A stretch of 20,662 bases of DNA from Candidatus Peregrinibacteria bacterium (GTDB taxonomy: Bacteria; Patescibacteriota; Gracilibacteria; UBA1369; LOWO2-01-FULL-3): the NCBI GenBank assembly GCA_016186245.1, contig JACPLZ010000048.1, forward strand, positions 1 to 20,662, given 5' to 3'. Of this stretch, positions 1-6,134 are shown one piece after another. The notes beneath the pieces were generated by a model. The model did no database searches, was not told the origin of the DNA, and worked only from the letters and a program-made list of their open reading frames with translations. Both the position numbers and the translations under genes were made by a program. Every line of letters begins with the position of its first letter. The first letter of the stretch is position 1.

Positions 1-1
1 A

Positions 2-184
2 TTCACCATAGGAATTAATAAACCCGAAGTATCAATTCCAATCGCATCTACAATTCGCTCACTTGCATTTGTTTCCACCGTATTTATTGCAATTTTATTT
101 CTAAAGGAAAGTTTAACAGGAACAAATACTATAGGAATAATGCTGGCAATTGCTTCGCTAGTTGTATTTAGCCTTAAAGTCTAA
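2..184 (+). CDS. EamA/DMT-family transporter, C-terminal fragment
   Basis: This is the last 60 residues of a membrane protein whose start lies left of the window. The frame ends in TAA at 182-184. It reads FTIGINKPEVSIPIAS, then a hydrophobic helix, then FLKESLTGTNTIGIMLAIAS and a final hydrophobic run ending in FSLKV. The order 'small residues and PxSIxxPIxS, helix, FLxExLTxxxxxGIxLxxxSxxxxS' is the hallmark of the last two helices of EamA (drug/metabolite transporter) proteins, which export or import small metabolites across the cytoplasmic membrane. The substrate cannot be told from this fragment. A MITE begins 10 bases after the stop. Confidence 0.75.
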   Translation, partial: FTIGINKPEVSIPIASTIRSLAFVSTVFIAILFLKESLTGTNTIGIMLAIASLVVFSLKV

Positions 185-193
185 ATCACCTAA

Positions 194-354
194 GGAACCT
201 CTGAAAAACCTACGACAGTCACGAAAATTTCAGAATTTGAGCGAAAATGATGACGCTCGAGGAAGCATATCAGAGAAGATACGCTGACGAGAGATGAATC
301 ATTTGCAGCCAAATTCTGAAATTTGCAGTAGGTCGTAGGTTTTTCAGAGGTTCC
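194..354 (+). mobile_element. 161-bp MITE-like element, copy 1
   Basis: A non-coding element bounded by perfect 23-bp terminal inverted repeats that begin GGAACCTCTGAAAAACC. The two halves are imperfectly complementary well beyond the termini: AAATTTCAGAATTTG recurs inverted in both arms, so the element could fold into one long hairpin. It is flanked by CTAA at 190-193 and CTAA at 355-358, which fits a 4-bp YTAR target duplication of the kind made by IS5-group transposases. There is no transposase, so it would move only in trans. A second copy of exactly the same length lies inverted at 2737-2897; by eye there are about 10 differences over 161 bp. The IS5 assignment is inferred from the target site, not from a transposase match. 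Confidence 0.8.
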
Positions 355-404
355 CTAACAATGAATAACTGGTTCACTCATTTCGCTTCGCTCCGTTCGC
401 TCTC

Positions 405-483
405 CCAAACTTGCCAGTGGTAAGCACTTCGTACAATTATACCACTGGCAAACATCGCATACGCAGGAACGTTATACGAAATA
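405..483 (+). repeat. structured hairpin module, copy A
   Basis: This is the first of three diverged copies in the same orientation (others at 1848-1930 and 4055-4138). It has a perfect 12-bp stem: TTGCCAGTGGTA (411-422) pairs with TACCACTGGCAA (440-451). The loop contains CACTTCG. A tail follows the stem, running ACATCGCATACGC and then GGAACGTTATACG. Loop and tail are conserved between copies, while the stem bases change with pairing kept. Related but looser sequence extends leftward to about 365. It lies about 110 bases upstream of the methyltransferase-like gene. Possible roles are an attC-like cassette boundary or a structured leader. Confidence 0.6.
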
Positions 484-537
484 TACTTTTCCTTTTACGG
501 GCAAAACCTTTTGCTTTTCAATAAAAGGCAAATGGGG
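471..537 (+). repeat. inverted repeat, left arm, flanking the methyltransferase-like gene
   Basis: Two blocks here recur in reverse complement on the far side of the gene at 1697-1768. TATACTTTTCCTTTT (482-496) is identical over 15 bases to the complement of 1742-1756. The block 515-535, containing CAATAAAAGGCAAAT, matches the complement of 1697-1721 apart from two small insertions. The first eight bases, GTTATACG, are also the end of hairpin module A. The arms are close to the gene's promoter on this side and follow its stop on the other. Confidence 0.6.
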
Positions 538-566
538 TTTACAAAACAAAGTTTTATTGTTATACT
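538..566 (+). promoter_or_regulatory. sigma70-type promoter for the methyltransferase-like gene
   Basis: TTTACA (538-543) serves as -35, followed by a 17-bp spacer and TATACT (561-566) as -10, with an upstream TG that makes an extended -10 (TGTTATACT). The predicted transcription start near 573 gives a leader of about 20 bases to the ATG at 593. Confidence 0.65.
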
Positions 567-592
567 AAGACCTTATAACTCATCAGTATATC

Positions 593-1639
593 ATGAATAA
601 ATTACAGCCAAAATCATTAAAAGAAGAACTGGCAACGCATACGGATAAACTCAAAGAACTTGGCTTTGTTAATGAGTCAGGAGAATTAACAAGACCAGTT
701 GTCACTCACTCAGAAAGTTTTGCAGATGAGCTAGATGATAGGTTGAAACACGAACCAGAGTACGCACAGGTTGGTGAACTTCCAGAAATGCATTTTTTGC
801 AAGATAGAGCTCAACCAGGAGAAGAGCCTGTTTATCCCCACCATGGAGAATCTAATGATATTATCTACGCAGTAGATCATTTTTTCCCTGGCCGAAAATT
901 CGCTGCTGCCATTGAATGTTTTGCAGGGGCGGGTCACGGTGGAATCAAACTGAGAAATTCAAAATCACTCAAATTAGGAGCACCCATTAATGCTGTAGAT
1001 GTAAACCCTAGAGCTATCGCTCTTGCAAGGGCAAACTCGACAATCAATGATGCAGGAATTCAATATTATCAAACAGATATTCTTCGCGATGGGTTTAGGA
1101 GTTTACCCGACGAAGCCAAAAAGCCAGGGGAAACCCTTTACTTTGGCAATGGCCCTTTTGCACTCACACCGCCAAATCGTAAGTTGGAAGTTTGTCGTCA
1201 TGGTGGAAAGGACGGACTGGAAATGAATATGGGTTTCATAAAGGCATCACTCGAGCATGGGTCCCCTGGAGACGCTATCGTTGGCGTAGCTTATTCACGC
1301 ATTGGGACGGCTGGAAACTATGAATTCGAAGATCGCCTCAAACAACTTCAAGCCGAAGGAAAACGATTTACTTACAAAATTGAATTAGTTGAAGGAGCAA
1401 AGCTTTGGAGAGGATATAATGGCAAGAAAGAGCAAGATAATCCTATGGATTTAAGTATGATGACTGCCAAAGGTGAACCTGGCTCAAATATATACAGGGA
1501 ATATGAATCTATGGCTCAAGCATACAAAGAGGAAGGTTGGGATAAACTTGCATATGTAAGATATTCAATCGAGATTTCAGAACCAGTAACCGAACAGGCT
1601 ACAGCAACACGCACAGAAGTCGGAGAAGTAGTTGGATAA
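593..1639 (+). CDS. SAM-dependent methyltransferase-like protein (class I Rossmann fold)
   Basis: A 348-residue protein with a central class I methyltransferase core. The SAM loop IECFAGAGHGG (107-117) is followed by the acidic-tipped second strand AVDVNPRAIALARAN (134-148), then TDILRD (161-166). LYFGNGPF (182-189) sits where motif IV should be, and CRHGGKDGLEM (201-211) recalls the GGxDGL segment of PrmC/HemK-like enzymes. The catalytic [DN]PP[YF] of amino-methyltransferases is here NGPF, with one proline lost. The first 90 residues are charged and the last 20 look disordered; I recognise neither. The target is unknown: it may be a diverged small-domain methyltransferase acting on protein, RNA or a metabolite, or a SAM-binding protein without catalysis. 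There is no Shine-Dalgarno; the ATG is supported by the promoter 20 bases upstream. It stands alone between inverted repeats and hairpin modules. Confidence 0.65.
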   Translation: MNKLQPKSLKEELATHTDKLKELGFVNESGELTRPVVTHSESFADELDDRLKHEPEYAQVGELPEMHFLQDRAQPGEEPVYPHHGESNDIIYAVDHFFPGRKFAAAIECFAGAGHGGIKLRNSKSLKLGAPINAVDVNPRAIALARANSTINDAGIQYYQTDILRDGFRSLPDEAKKPGETLYFGNGPFALTPPNRKLEVCRHGGKDGLEMNMGFIKASLEHGSPGDAIVGVAYSRIGTAGNYEFEDRLKQLQAEGKRFTYKIELVEGAKLWRGYNGKKEQDNPMDLSMMTAKGEPGSNIYREYESMAQAYKEEGWDKLAYVRYSIEISEPVTEQATATRTEVGEVVG

Positions 1640-1642
1640 GGA

Positions 1643-1692
1643 GTTTTGGCTCGCAAAATTCACCCCTTTTTCCCTCTTTTGCCCGCCAAAAC
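1643..1692 (+). other. stem-loop immediately after the methyltransferase-like gene
   Basis: GTTTTGGCTCGCAAAA (1643-1658) pairs with TTTTGCCCGCCAAAAC (1677-1692) in 14 of 16 positions, across an 18-base pyrimidine-rich loop. It begins 3 bases after the stop codon, as a transcript 3' end would. No T-run follows, so it may protect the RNA end and need not be an intrinsic terminator. Confidence 0.5.
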
Positions 1693-1696
1693 AAAT

Positions 1697-1768
1697 CCAA
1701 TTTGCCTTTTATTATTGAAAAACGGTTCTGCTTCGCAGAAAAAAAGGAAAAGTATACATCGTACCATT
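1697..1768 (+). repeat. inverted repeat, right arm, flanking the methyltransferase-like gene
   Basis: This is the partner of 471-537. AAAAGGAAAAGTATA (1742-1756) is the exact complement of the left block, and the segment 1697-1721 containing TTTGCCTTTTATTATTG is the complement of the other block with two small insertions. Between the blocks lies a small hairpin, TTCTGC-ttc-GCAGAA (1726-1740), absent from the left arm. Confidence 0.6.
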
Positions 1769-1803
1769 CAGGTACAGTGGCATTATACGAACAGCGCCGG
1801 TTC

Positions 1804-1844
1804 GGCACTTTTTATGGCTGGCTTTCAGCACAGCCAAAAGTGCC
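1804..1844 (+). other. accessory stem-loop preceding hairpin module copy B
   Basis: GGCACTTTT (1804-1812) pairs perfectly with AAAAGTGCC (1836-1844), and inside it GGCTG (1816-1820) pairs with CAGCC (1831-1835). This 41-base hairpin ends 3 bases before module B and is not obvious in copies A or C. The intergenic stretch 1640-1957 therefore contains three stem-loops and one repeat arm, and no gene. Confidence 0.55.
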
Positions 1845-1847
1845 TCT

Positions 1848-1930
1848 CCAATATTTGCTGGTGATAGCTCACTTCGTTCGCTATTATATCACCAGCAAAC
1901 ATCAGCTATGCGCGGGCATTATGCGCCATA
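1848..1930 (+). repeat. structured hairpin module, copy B
   Basis: A perfect 13-bp stem, TTTGCTGGTGATA (1854-1866) with TATCACCAGCAAA (1887-1899), can be extended by AGC/GCT. The loop contains TCACTTCG. The tail reads ACATCAGCTATGCGCGGGC and then ATTATGCGCCATA. Eight of the 13 or so stem positions differ from copy A or C while pairing is kept. Another ATTATACG lies upstream at about 1781-1788 in the same direction. The TauE/SafE gene starts 28 bases after the module. Confidence 0.6.
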
Positions 1931-1957
1931 TTCATTCGGCCATTTTTTTAAGCTAAT

Positions 1958-2707
1958 ATGGAACCAATGTATTTGATCATACTTTTCATAGGAGGCATCC
2001 TTGCCGGTCTTTATGGCTCAACTGTCGGAAGCGGCGGATTAATAAGTTTCCCACTGGTGCTTCTAACAGGATTACCAATCCATACCGCCATTGCGACAAA
2101 TCGTTTTGGCGCAATGTTGTTAGAGCTTTCAAGCGCAGCAAGATTTCACAAAGAAAAAGAGCTCAATATTAAACTGGGGCTACTCTTTGGACTGACTGCT
2201 GCACTTGGATCATTTATTGGGTCGAATTTGGTTATCAATTTTGATGAGAAGTACCTCAACCTTATTACTGCAATCCTACTCGTCTCCATCTTTTTCATCT
2301 TAGTTATTAGAAATAAACTTGGCATACGTGAAAAAAAAATCTCTCACAAGCACTGGCTCATCGCAGCCATATCAACTTTTTTTCTCGGAATATATGGTGG
2401 TTTTTTCGGAGTCGGTTTCGGTACTCTCATCACCTTTGTATTTGTTTTAGTCGGGCTTAATTTTGTAAAAAGTGCAGCAGTCAGTCGAGTCGTCGGCCTT
2501 ATTATGTCCGCAGTAGCAACAGCGGTTTTTGCTTTTAATGGGCTTATCAATTATCCCTACGCTTTGGCTATTGGCCTCGGACTCGCAATTGGCGGATGGA
2601 TTGGCGCGGGAATTGGAGTAAAAAAAGGAAATAGCTATATCAGAGTACTTTTCATAATTATCCTGTTAGCAACAATCGTTAAATTGGTATTTGATTTCTT
2701 GAAATGA
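1958..2707 (+). CDS. TauE/SafE-family membrane permease
   Basis: A 249-residue, strongly hydrophobic protein with about eight membrane segments in two related halves, each opening with a glycine-rich stretch: GGILAGLYGSTVGSGG (13-28) and then FFLGIYGGFFGVGFG in the second half. This is the signature of the TauE/SafE (formerly DUF81) family, which moves sulfonates, sulfite, sulfur or organic anions across the cytoplasmic membrane; the substrate here is unknown. Length is typical. The start at 1958 has no Shine-Dalgarno, and a second ATG lies three codons in. The gene follows hairpin module B directly and is followed within 30 bases by the second MITE. No sulfur-metabolism gene is adjacent. Confidence 0.85.
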   Translation: MEPMYLIILFIGGILAGLYGSTVGSGGLISFPLVLLTGLPIHTAIATNRFGAMLLELSSAARFHKEKELNIKLGLLFGLTAALGSFIGSNLVINFDEKYLNLITAILLVSIFFILVIRNKLGIREKKISHKHWLIAAISTFFLGIYGGFFGVGFGTLITFVFVLVGLNFVKSAAVSRVVGLIMSAVATAVFAFNGLINYPYALAIGLGLAIGGWIGAGIGVKKGNSYIRVLFIIILLATIVKLVFDFLK

Positions 2708-2736
2708 AAAAATGGCCTCATTAATACAGCGCCTAA

Positions 2737-2897
2737 GGACATGCTGAAAAACCTACGACCTACTGCAAATTTCAGGATTTAGCTGCAAATGATTCATCTC
2801 TCGTCGGCGTATCTTCTCTGATATGCCTCCTCGAGCTTCATCATTTTCGCTCAAATTCTGAAATTTTCGTAACTGTCGTAGGTTTTTCAGAGGTTCC
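2737..2897 (-). mobile_element. 161-bp MITE-like element, copy 2 (inverted relative to copy 1)
   Basis: The reverse complement matches 194-354 over the full 161 bases with about 10 differences counted by eye. Four of these cluster in its left terminus here (GGACATGCTG in place of GGAACCTCTG), so one terminal repeat is damaged and this copy may be immobile. It is flanked by CTAA (2733-2736) and CTAG (2898-2901), both fitting a YTAR target. The two copies bracket the methyltransferase-like gene and the TauE/SafE gene. From 2902 to 2979 nothing further is seen. Confidence 0.8.
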
Positions 2898-2979
2898 CTA
2901 GCAGCTTAGTCAATCATCTTTTGAGAGGCTGGCTTAAAAATTTGAGAGAGTGGCGCTTGTCATGTGAAGCGGAATAAAT

Positions 2980-3900
2980 TTAAATAATTAGTCTTTGAGC
3001 AGCTTCAGGATGAGCCAGGGCAAATGTCACCAATGCCAAATCATTTCCAATCGGCCTATTACCAGAGCACAAAGACATTGTGTCACCTATCCTATTTCGA
3101 AAATCTCCCGACCTTTTGACAGTCCCGTGAATATGACCATGCAAGGTTACATGAGGCTGCTCCCTTTCTATAAACATTCTTTCTGCAACACTACCAACGT
3201 GATATCCAACGCCAGCCTGATCCAAGTTGGTTCCATAGGGCGGTGCATGCATAACGTAAACAGTTTTTCCCGCTCTTTCCGTAAATACAGGATTAGCCAA
3301 ATCTCGCTCAATAGAATCTTTTTCAGCATCAGCCGGATTCAGAGTCGAAGATTCAAACTCAAAATAAGTAGAAAAAAGCGGCCAGGGCATCAGGCCTCTA
3401 CGACGCTTAACACTTTTCAGTGCGCGCAAGTTCCATTCATTTTTTTTATCAATCTCTGCTTGTCTAAACCCTTCAGGGTATTGCGCAACATCAAACTTAT
3501 CCCAATCTTTAAGTCTCACATGAGTAATTGGAACATAAGGATATCCAACAATTTCATATTTTTCGTTAATCCTTGCGCGCACACCATGAATTACACGAAA
3601 AAGCTCCGGATCAACTTCTTCTAAAACATCCAAGTTTACAGCCACATCATCATTTCCCATAATAATGAAAATATTTATATCTGGCCGCCTTGATTTGAGA
3701 CGCTCGAAAAACCGTCTAAACCTGCCTCTCAAAAAATCCCTTTGCCCCTGAATAAAATCACATACCGGCATGCCCTTTGGTGCAATATCACCACCTATTA
3801 TCAGGGTCTGTGCATCTTCTCTTTCGGTATAGTCGCACAACTTGGCATACTGGGTTTCATTGCCGTGAATATCCGAACTAAAAACTACTTTGTGTTCCAT
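2980..3900 (-). CDS. calcineurin-like metallophosphoesterase
   Basis: A 306-residue cytoplasmic protein with the full metal-binding signature in order: SSDIHGN (8-14), GGDIAP (36-41), MGNDD (81-85), MHAPP (217-221) and HGHIH (254-258). These supply the two-metal site (D10, H12, D38, N83, H218, H256/H258) of calcineurin-like phosphoesterases. Members hydrolyse phosphomonoesters, cyclic nucleotides or nucleotide phosphates; the substrate here is not deducible. A roughly 100-residue stretch rich in charged and aromatic residues lies between the GND motif and the MHAPP strand. It is convergent with the TauE/SafE gene, which is on the other side of the MITE, and it has its own predicted promoter. 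The start ATG is 21 bases below that promoter. Confidence 0.85.
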   Translation of the reverse strand: MEHKVVFSSDIHGNETQYAKLCDYTEREDAQTLIIGGDIAPKGMPVCDFIQGQRDFLRGRFRRFFERLKSRRPDINIFIIMGNDDVAVNLDVLEEVDPELFRVIHGVRARINEKYEIVGYPYVPITHVRLKDWDKFDVAQYPEGFRQAEIDKKNEWNLRALKSVKRRRGLMPWPLFSTYFEFESSTLNPADAEKDSIERDLANPVFTERAGKTVYVMHAPPYGTNLDQAGVGYHVGSVAERMFIEREQPHVTLHGHIHGTVKRSGDFRNRIGDTMSLCSGNRPIGNDLALVTFALAHPEAAQRLII

Positions 3901-3921
3901 AAAATTTGGATCAGGCTGGCC

Positions 3922-3949
3922 ACTATAACATATATCCTACAAAAAGCAA
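3922..3949 (-). promoter_or_regulatory. promoter of the metallophosphoesterase gene
   Basis: Read on the minus strand: TTGCTT (-35), 16-bp spacer and TATAGT (-10), with an upstream TG giving the extended form TGTTATAGT. The same nine bases form the -10 region at 18383-18391. The distance from the -10 to the ATG is 21 bases. Confidence 0.5.
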
Positions 3950-4054
3950 GCGATTGTGACTAAAAAAAACAGCCGCCGCAATAATCCATCAATTAAGGAG
4001 AATTTATTGTTATATCGGCTGGCGGTCACGCTCCCCCTTACGGTCGTAGTTTCG

Positions 4055-4138
4055 CCAATATTTGCCTAGCGGTAGATCACTTCGCGTTATATTATACCGC
4101 CAGACAACATCGCAAAGTGCGGTACATTGTACTAAATA
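4055..4138 (+). repeat. structured hairpin module, copy C
   Basis: TTGCCTAGCGGTA (4062-4074) faces TACCGCCAGACAA (4095-4107) with two mismatches, both A opposite C. On the complementary strand these same positions become G-T wobbles, so the fold is continuous only when read from the bottom strand. The loop contains TCACTTCG, and the tail runs ACATCGCAAAGTGCGG and then ACATTGTACTAAATA. Similar looser sequence extends left to about 4008 (GTTATATCGGCTGGCGG). Bases 3950-4054 hold nothing else recognisable. The 2-TM protein gene begins 27 bases after the module. Confidence 0.6.
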
Positions 4139-4165
4139 AATTTGCGCACCATACCCAAACAAAAT

Positions 4166-4429
4166 ATGACTACTATTGAAGAACTGAAAAAAGAACTCGA
4201 TAAAATCAAGACTCGCAACAAACGCGTAGAAACGGATAAGGCATGGGAAACAAGCTGGACTCGCAAACTACTGATTTTAATTCTCACCTATGTTGTAATC
4301 GTCATATTTTTCTTTGTTGCAAAATTGCCGGATCCATTTGCGAATGCCGTAGTACCATCAGCAGCATTTGTACTTTCAACTTTGACTGTGCCGCTTTTTA
4401 AGAAATGGTGGCTCAATATTCGCAAATAA
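4166..4429 (+). CDS. small 2-TM membrane protein with N-terminal coiled coil
   Basis: An 87-residue protein starting at the ATG that gives MTTIEELKKELDKIK; the frame is open further up to a TTG at 4142, but that adds eight residues that do not resemble the rest. The first 25 residues are a charged heptad-like helix. Then comes DKAWETSWTRK, two hydrophobic helices separated by LPDPFANAVVPS, and a basic tail. The layout and the DKAWETSWTR and NAxVP segments are familiar to me as a conserved small membrane protein of uncharacterised function in CPR bacteria and some archaea; this rests on memory, not a search. It directly follows hairpin module C. Confidence 0.7.
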   Translation: MTTIEELKKELDKIKTRNKRVETDKAWETSWTRKLLILILTYVVIVIFFFVAKLPDPFANAVVPSAAFVLSTLTVPLFKKWWLNIRK

Positions 4430-4494
4430 GCAGGCGAAAATTTACCTCGTACAAACACAGGTTGGCCGATTCGCCAGCTAAAAAATCATCCCCC

Positions 4495-4698
4495 ATGCAA
4501 TTAAAATCAACGATCAAATGCCCTTATTGCGGCTTCGAAAGAGAAGAAACTATGCCAACAGAAGCATGTCAGTATTTTTATACATGCAGTAATTGTCACA
4601 AAAAATTGAAGCCGCAAACAGGCGATTGTTGCGTCTTTTGTTCATACGGATCAAATAAATGCCAGTCAAAACAAACGGAGCAATCGGAATGTTTGTAG
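4495..4698 (+). CDS. small cysteine-rich, zinc-ribbon-like protein
   Basis: A 67-residue protein starting at the ATG that gives MQLKSTIKCPYCGF. The frame is open about 30 codons further upstream, but that part is basic and overlaps the previous gene. Ten cysteines are arranged as CPYC (9-12), C25, CSNC (31-34), CC (45-46), C49, C56 and C66. The first two CxxC pairs look like a zinc ribbon. The segment GDCCVFCSYG (43-52) is a distinctive signature I recall from small uncharacterised bacterial proteins. It likely binds a metal (zinc, copper or Fe-S), but no function is known to me. It lies 65 bases after the 2-TM gene with no promoter seen, so the two may be co-transcribed. Confidence 0.65.
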   Translation: MQLKSTIKCPYCGFEREETMPTEACQYFYTCSNCHKKLKPQTGDCCVFCSYGSNKCQSKQTEQSECL

Positions 4699-4709
4699 AG
4701 AGAGGAATA

Positions 4710-4738
4710 TTGACAAAATATCTGTCCCGCACTAAAGT
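4710..4738 (+). promoter_or_regulatory. sigma70-type promoter for the orphan gene at 4763
   Basis: A consensus TTGACA (4710-4715), 17-bp spacer and TAAAGT (4733-4738). The predicted start near 4745 leaves a leader of about 18 bases before the ATG at 4763. It begins 12 bases after the preceding stop codon. Confidence 0.6.
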
Positions 4739-4762
4739 TCCACCCACTCAAACATTACAATC

Positions 4763-5161
4763 ATGGGCCAACCAAACAAACCAAACAGATTAACAGCAAT
4801 GACTGAGGAACAAATAGTCGAGAGGATGTTAAGAACCAGACGCGAAAACGAAATGTTATCCGCATGTACTCCTATAGTCATAGCCAAATTTACTGCCCAT
4901 GCAAGAGTGAGCACGGTTTTTGGCCCGGAGAAAGATATCGCACCTCTATCTAAACGCCAAGCTGAAGAAGTGATGCCTAAACATTGCGCCGACATGTTGC
5001 GCTCAACATCAATAACGCAGGTCGTTCATGACTTGGAACACCGCCATCCCAACGCAACGGAAACCATAGAATGGCTGATTGACAATGGTTACTTGGCCAG
5101 CAACGAAAACCGCACCATGGTTTGGCAAACAGAAAAAACCCAAAAAGAAATCAAGCTGTAA
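4763..5161 (+). CDS. hypothetical protein
   Basis: A 132-residue soluble protein that I do not recognise. It is rich in charged residues, with no signal peptide or membrane segment. The middle part, from KRQAEEVMPKHCADML to TQVVHDLEHRHPNATE, is predicted helical. The end, IEWLIDNGYLASNENRTMVW, has the rhythm of the last helix and wing of a winged-helix domain, which is only a guess. Its support as a gene is a well-formed promoter 18 bases upstream and a compact fit: it stops 13 bases before the convergent exchanger gene ends. It is the last gene of the accessory region. Confidence 0.55.
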   Translation: MGQPNKPNRLTAMTEEQIVERMLRTRRENEMLSACTPIVIAKFTAHARVSTVFGPEKDIAPLSKRQAEEVMPKHCADMLRSTSITQVVHDLEHRHPNATETIEWLIDNGYLASNENRTMVWQTEKTQKEIKL

Positions 5162-5174
5162 ATATCCGGAAATT

Positions 5175-6134
5175 CTACTTGTTCGCCATAAATTCCACCA
5201 GGACAAACACAACCCAAAACGCAAACAGCATGTATGTTTCCTTTTTTGAAATAACCCGCCCAGACCTCATAAAATAAAACAGCATCAGCGACGACAGTAC
5301 CATAAACGTACCGGTAATATAGATAATTTTTGGTGGAAAAGAAAAAGGACCAATAAGCCCAAGAATACCGACAACAATAGTGGCATCAGCAAGCACCGTG
5401 CCTAAAATATCCCCCACGGCCAACGAATCATCTCTCTCTTTGACCGACTTTAAAGCAAAAAATAATTCAGGCATGGTTGTGCCCAGACCGACAACAAGCA
5501 TTCCGATTAGAACCGGATTCACACCAAAAATAGTGGCCAGCGTTGTCGCCGATTTCACCACGAAATGCGCGCCAGCCAAAAGAATAACCATACTCAAAAG
5601 CAGTAAAATCAGATTTTTCCAACGGTTGTTTTTTTCACCCGCAGACTTTAAACCGGCAGCGCCATTTTCAAAAGCCATATAGTAAAATACCGCGCCATCC
5701 ACAACCAGCGCCGCTCCCTCCAGCCGCGAATAATATCCATCAAGACCCAATATCAGAGGCAGCAAAAGCAGAAAAGGATATATGCGGTTGTTTTTTAAAA
5801 TCCTGCTTTCAATCTTCATCCCACGTCCGGCAAACAGAATAATTATTGCAAACACAATAGTCATGTCAGAAACATTTGATCCCAAAAGCGTACCAAGTCC
5901 AAATGACGGCATGCCCTTAAGCGAGGAATTTATCGAAATAAATGTTTCCGGCAAAATAGAAATAACCGCAATAATGATAAAGCCTATCGTATATCTGGAC
6001 AATTGGAAATTTTCCGCCAGTTTCTGTGCATACTTCGTAGCCAACGTCGCGCCTTTCACCACCAAAAACAGCGAAACAGCGAAGATGAACAGGTTTTCAA
6101 TCATGGTTGCAAACAGTGTACTCAAATCAGTCAT
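5175..6134 (-). CDS. calcium/sodium exchanger-family membrane protein (CaCA superfamily)
   Basis: A 319-residue protein of about ten membrane helices in two homologous halves. Each half carries an alpha repeat: LPETFISINSSLKG (61-74) with GTLLGSNVSD (81-90), and TTMPELFFALKS (219-230) with GDILGTVLAD (241-250). The PE glutamates (E63, E223) are the ion-binding residues expected in YrbG-type Ca2+/cation exchangers. The second repeat has D and T where GN and GS are usual, so ion preference is uncertain. The chosen ATG overlaps the upstream gene's stop by 8 bases (ATGACTGA), which suggests translational coupling; a TTG three codons up is also possible. It is the third gene of the minus-strand operon after the phosphoketolase and the flavoprotein genes. 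Confidence 0.85.
   Translation of the reverse strand: MTDLSTLFATMIENLFIFAVSLFLVVKGATLATKYAQKLAENFQLSRYTIGFIIIAVISILPETFISINSSLKGMPSFGLGTLLGSNVSDMTIVFAIIILFAGRGMKIESRILKNNRIYPFLLLLPLILGLDGYYSRLEGAALVVDGAVFYYMAFENGAAGLKSAGEKNNRWKNLILLLLSMVILLAGAHFVVKSATTLATIFGVNPVLIGMLVVGLGTTMPELFFALKSVKERDDSLAVGDILGTVLADATIVVGILGLIGPFSFPPKIIYITGTFMVLSSLMLFYFMRSGRVISKKETYMLFAFWVVFVLVEFMANK

Noticed and set aside
194..2897. Repeats as a CRISPR array
   Set aside because: There are only two or three copies, widely spaced, with no uniform spacers and no cas genes.
2995..3624. 209-codon open frame on the plus strand
   Set aside because: It lies wholly opposite the metallophosphoesterase, has no family-like motif and is rich in residues expected from antisense reading.
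4142..4165. TTG start giving eight extra residues to the 2-TM protein
   Set aside because: The added residues are unlike the coiled-coil start, and the ATG at 4166 begins at the family-like sequence.
1..5161. A complete integron
   Set aside because: No integrase gene or attI is visible, and the hairpin cores only partly match the attC consensus.
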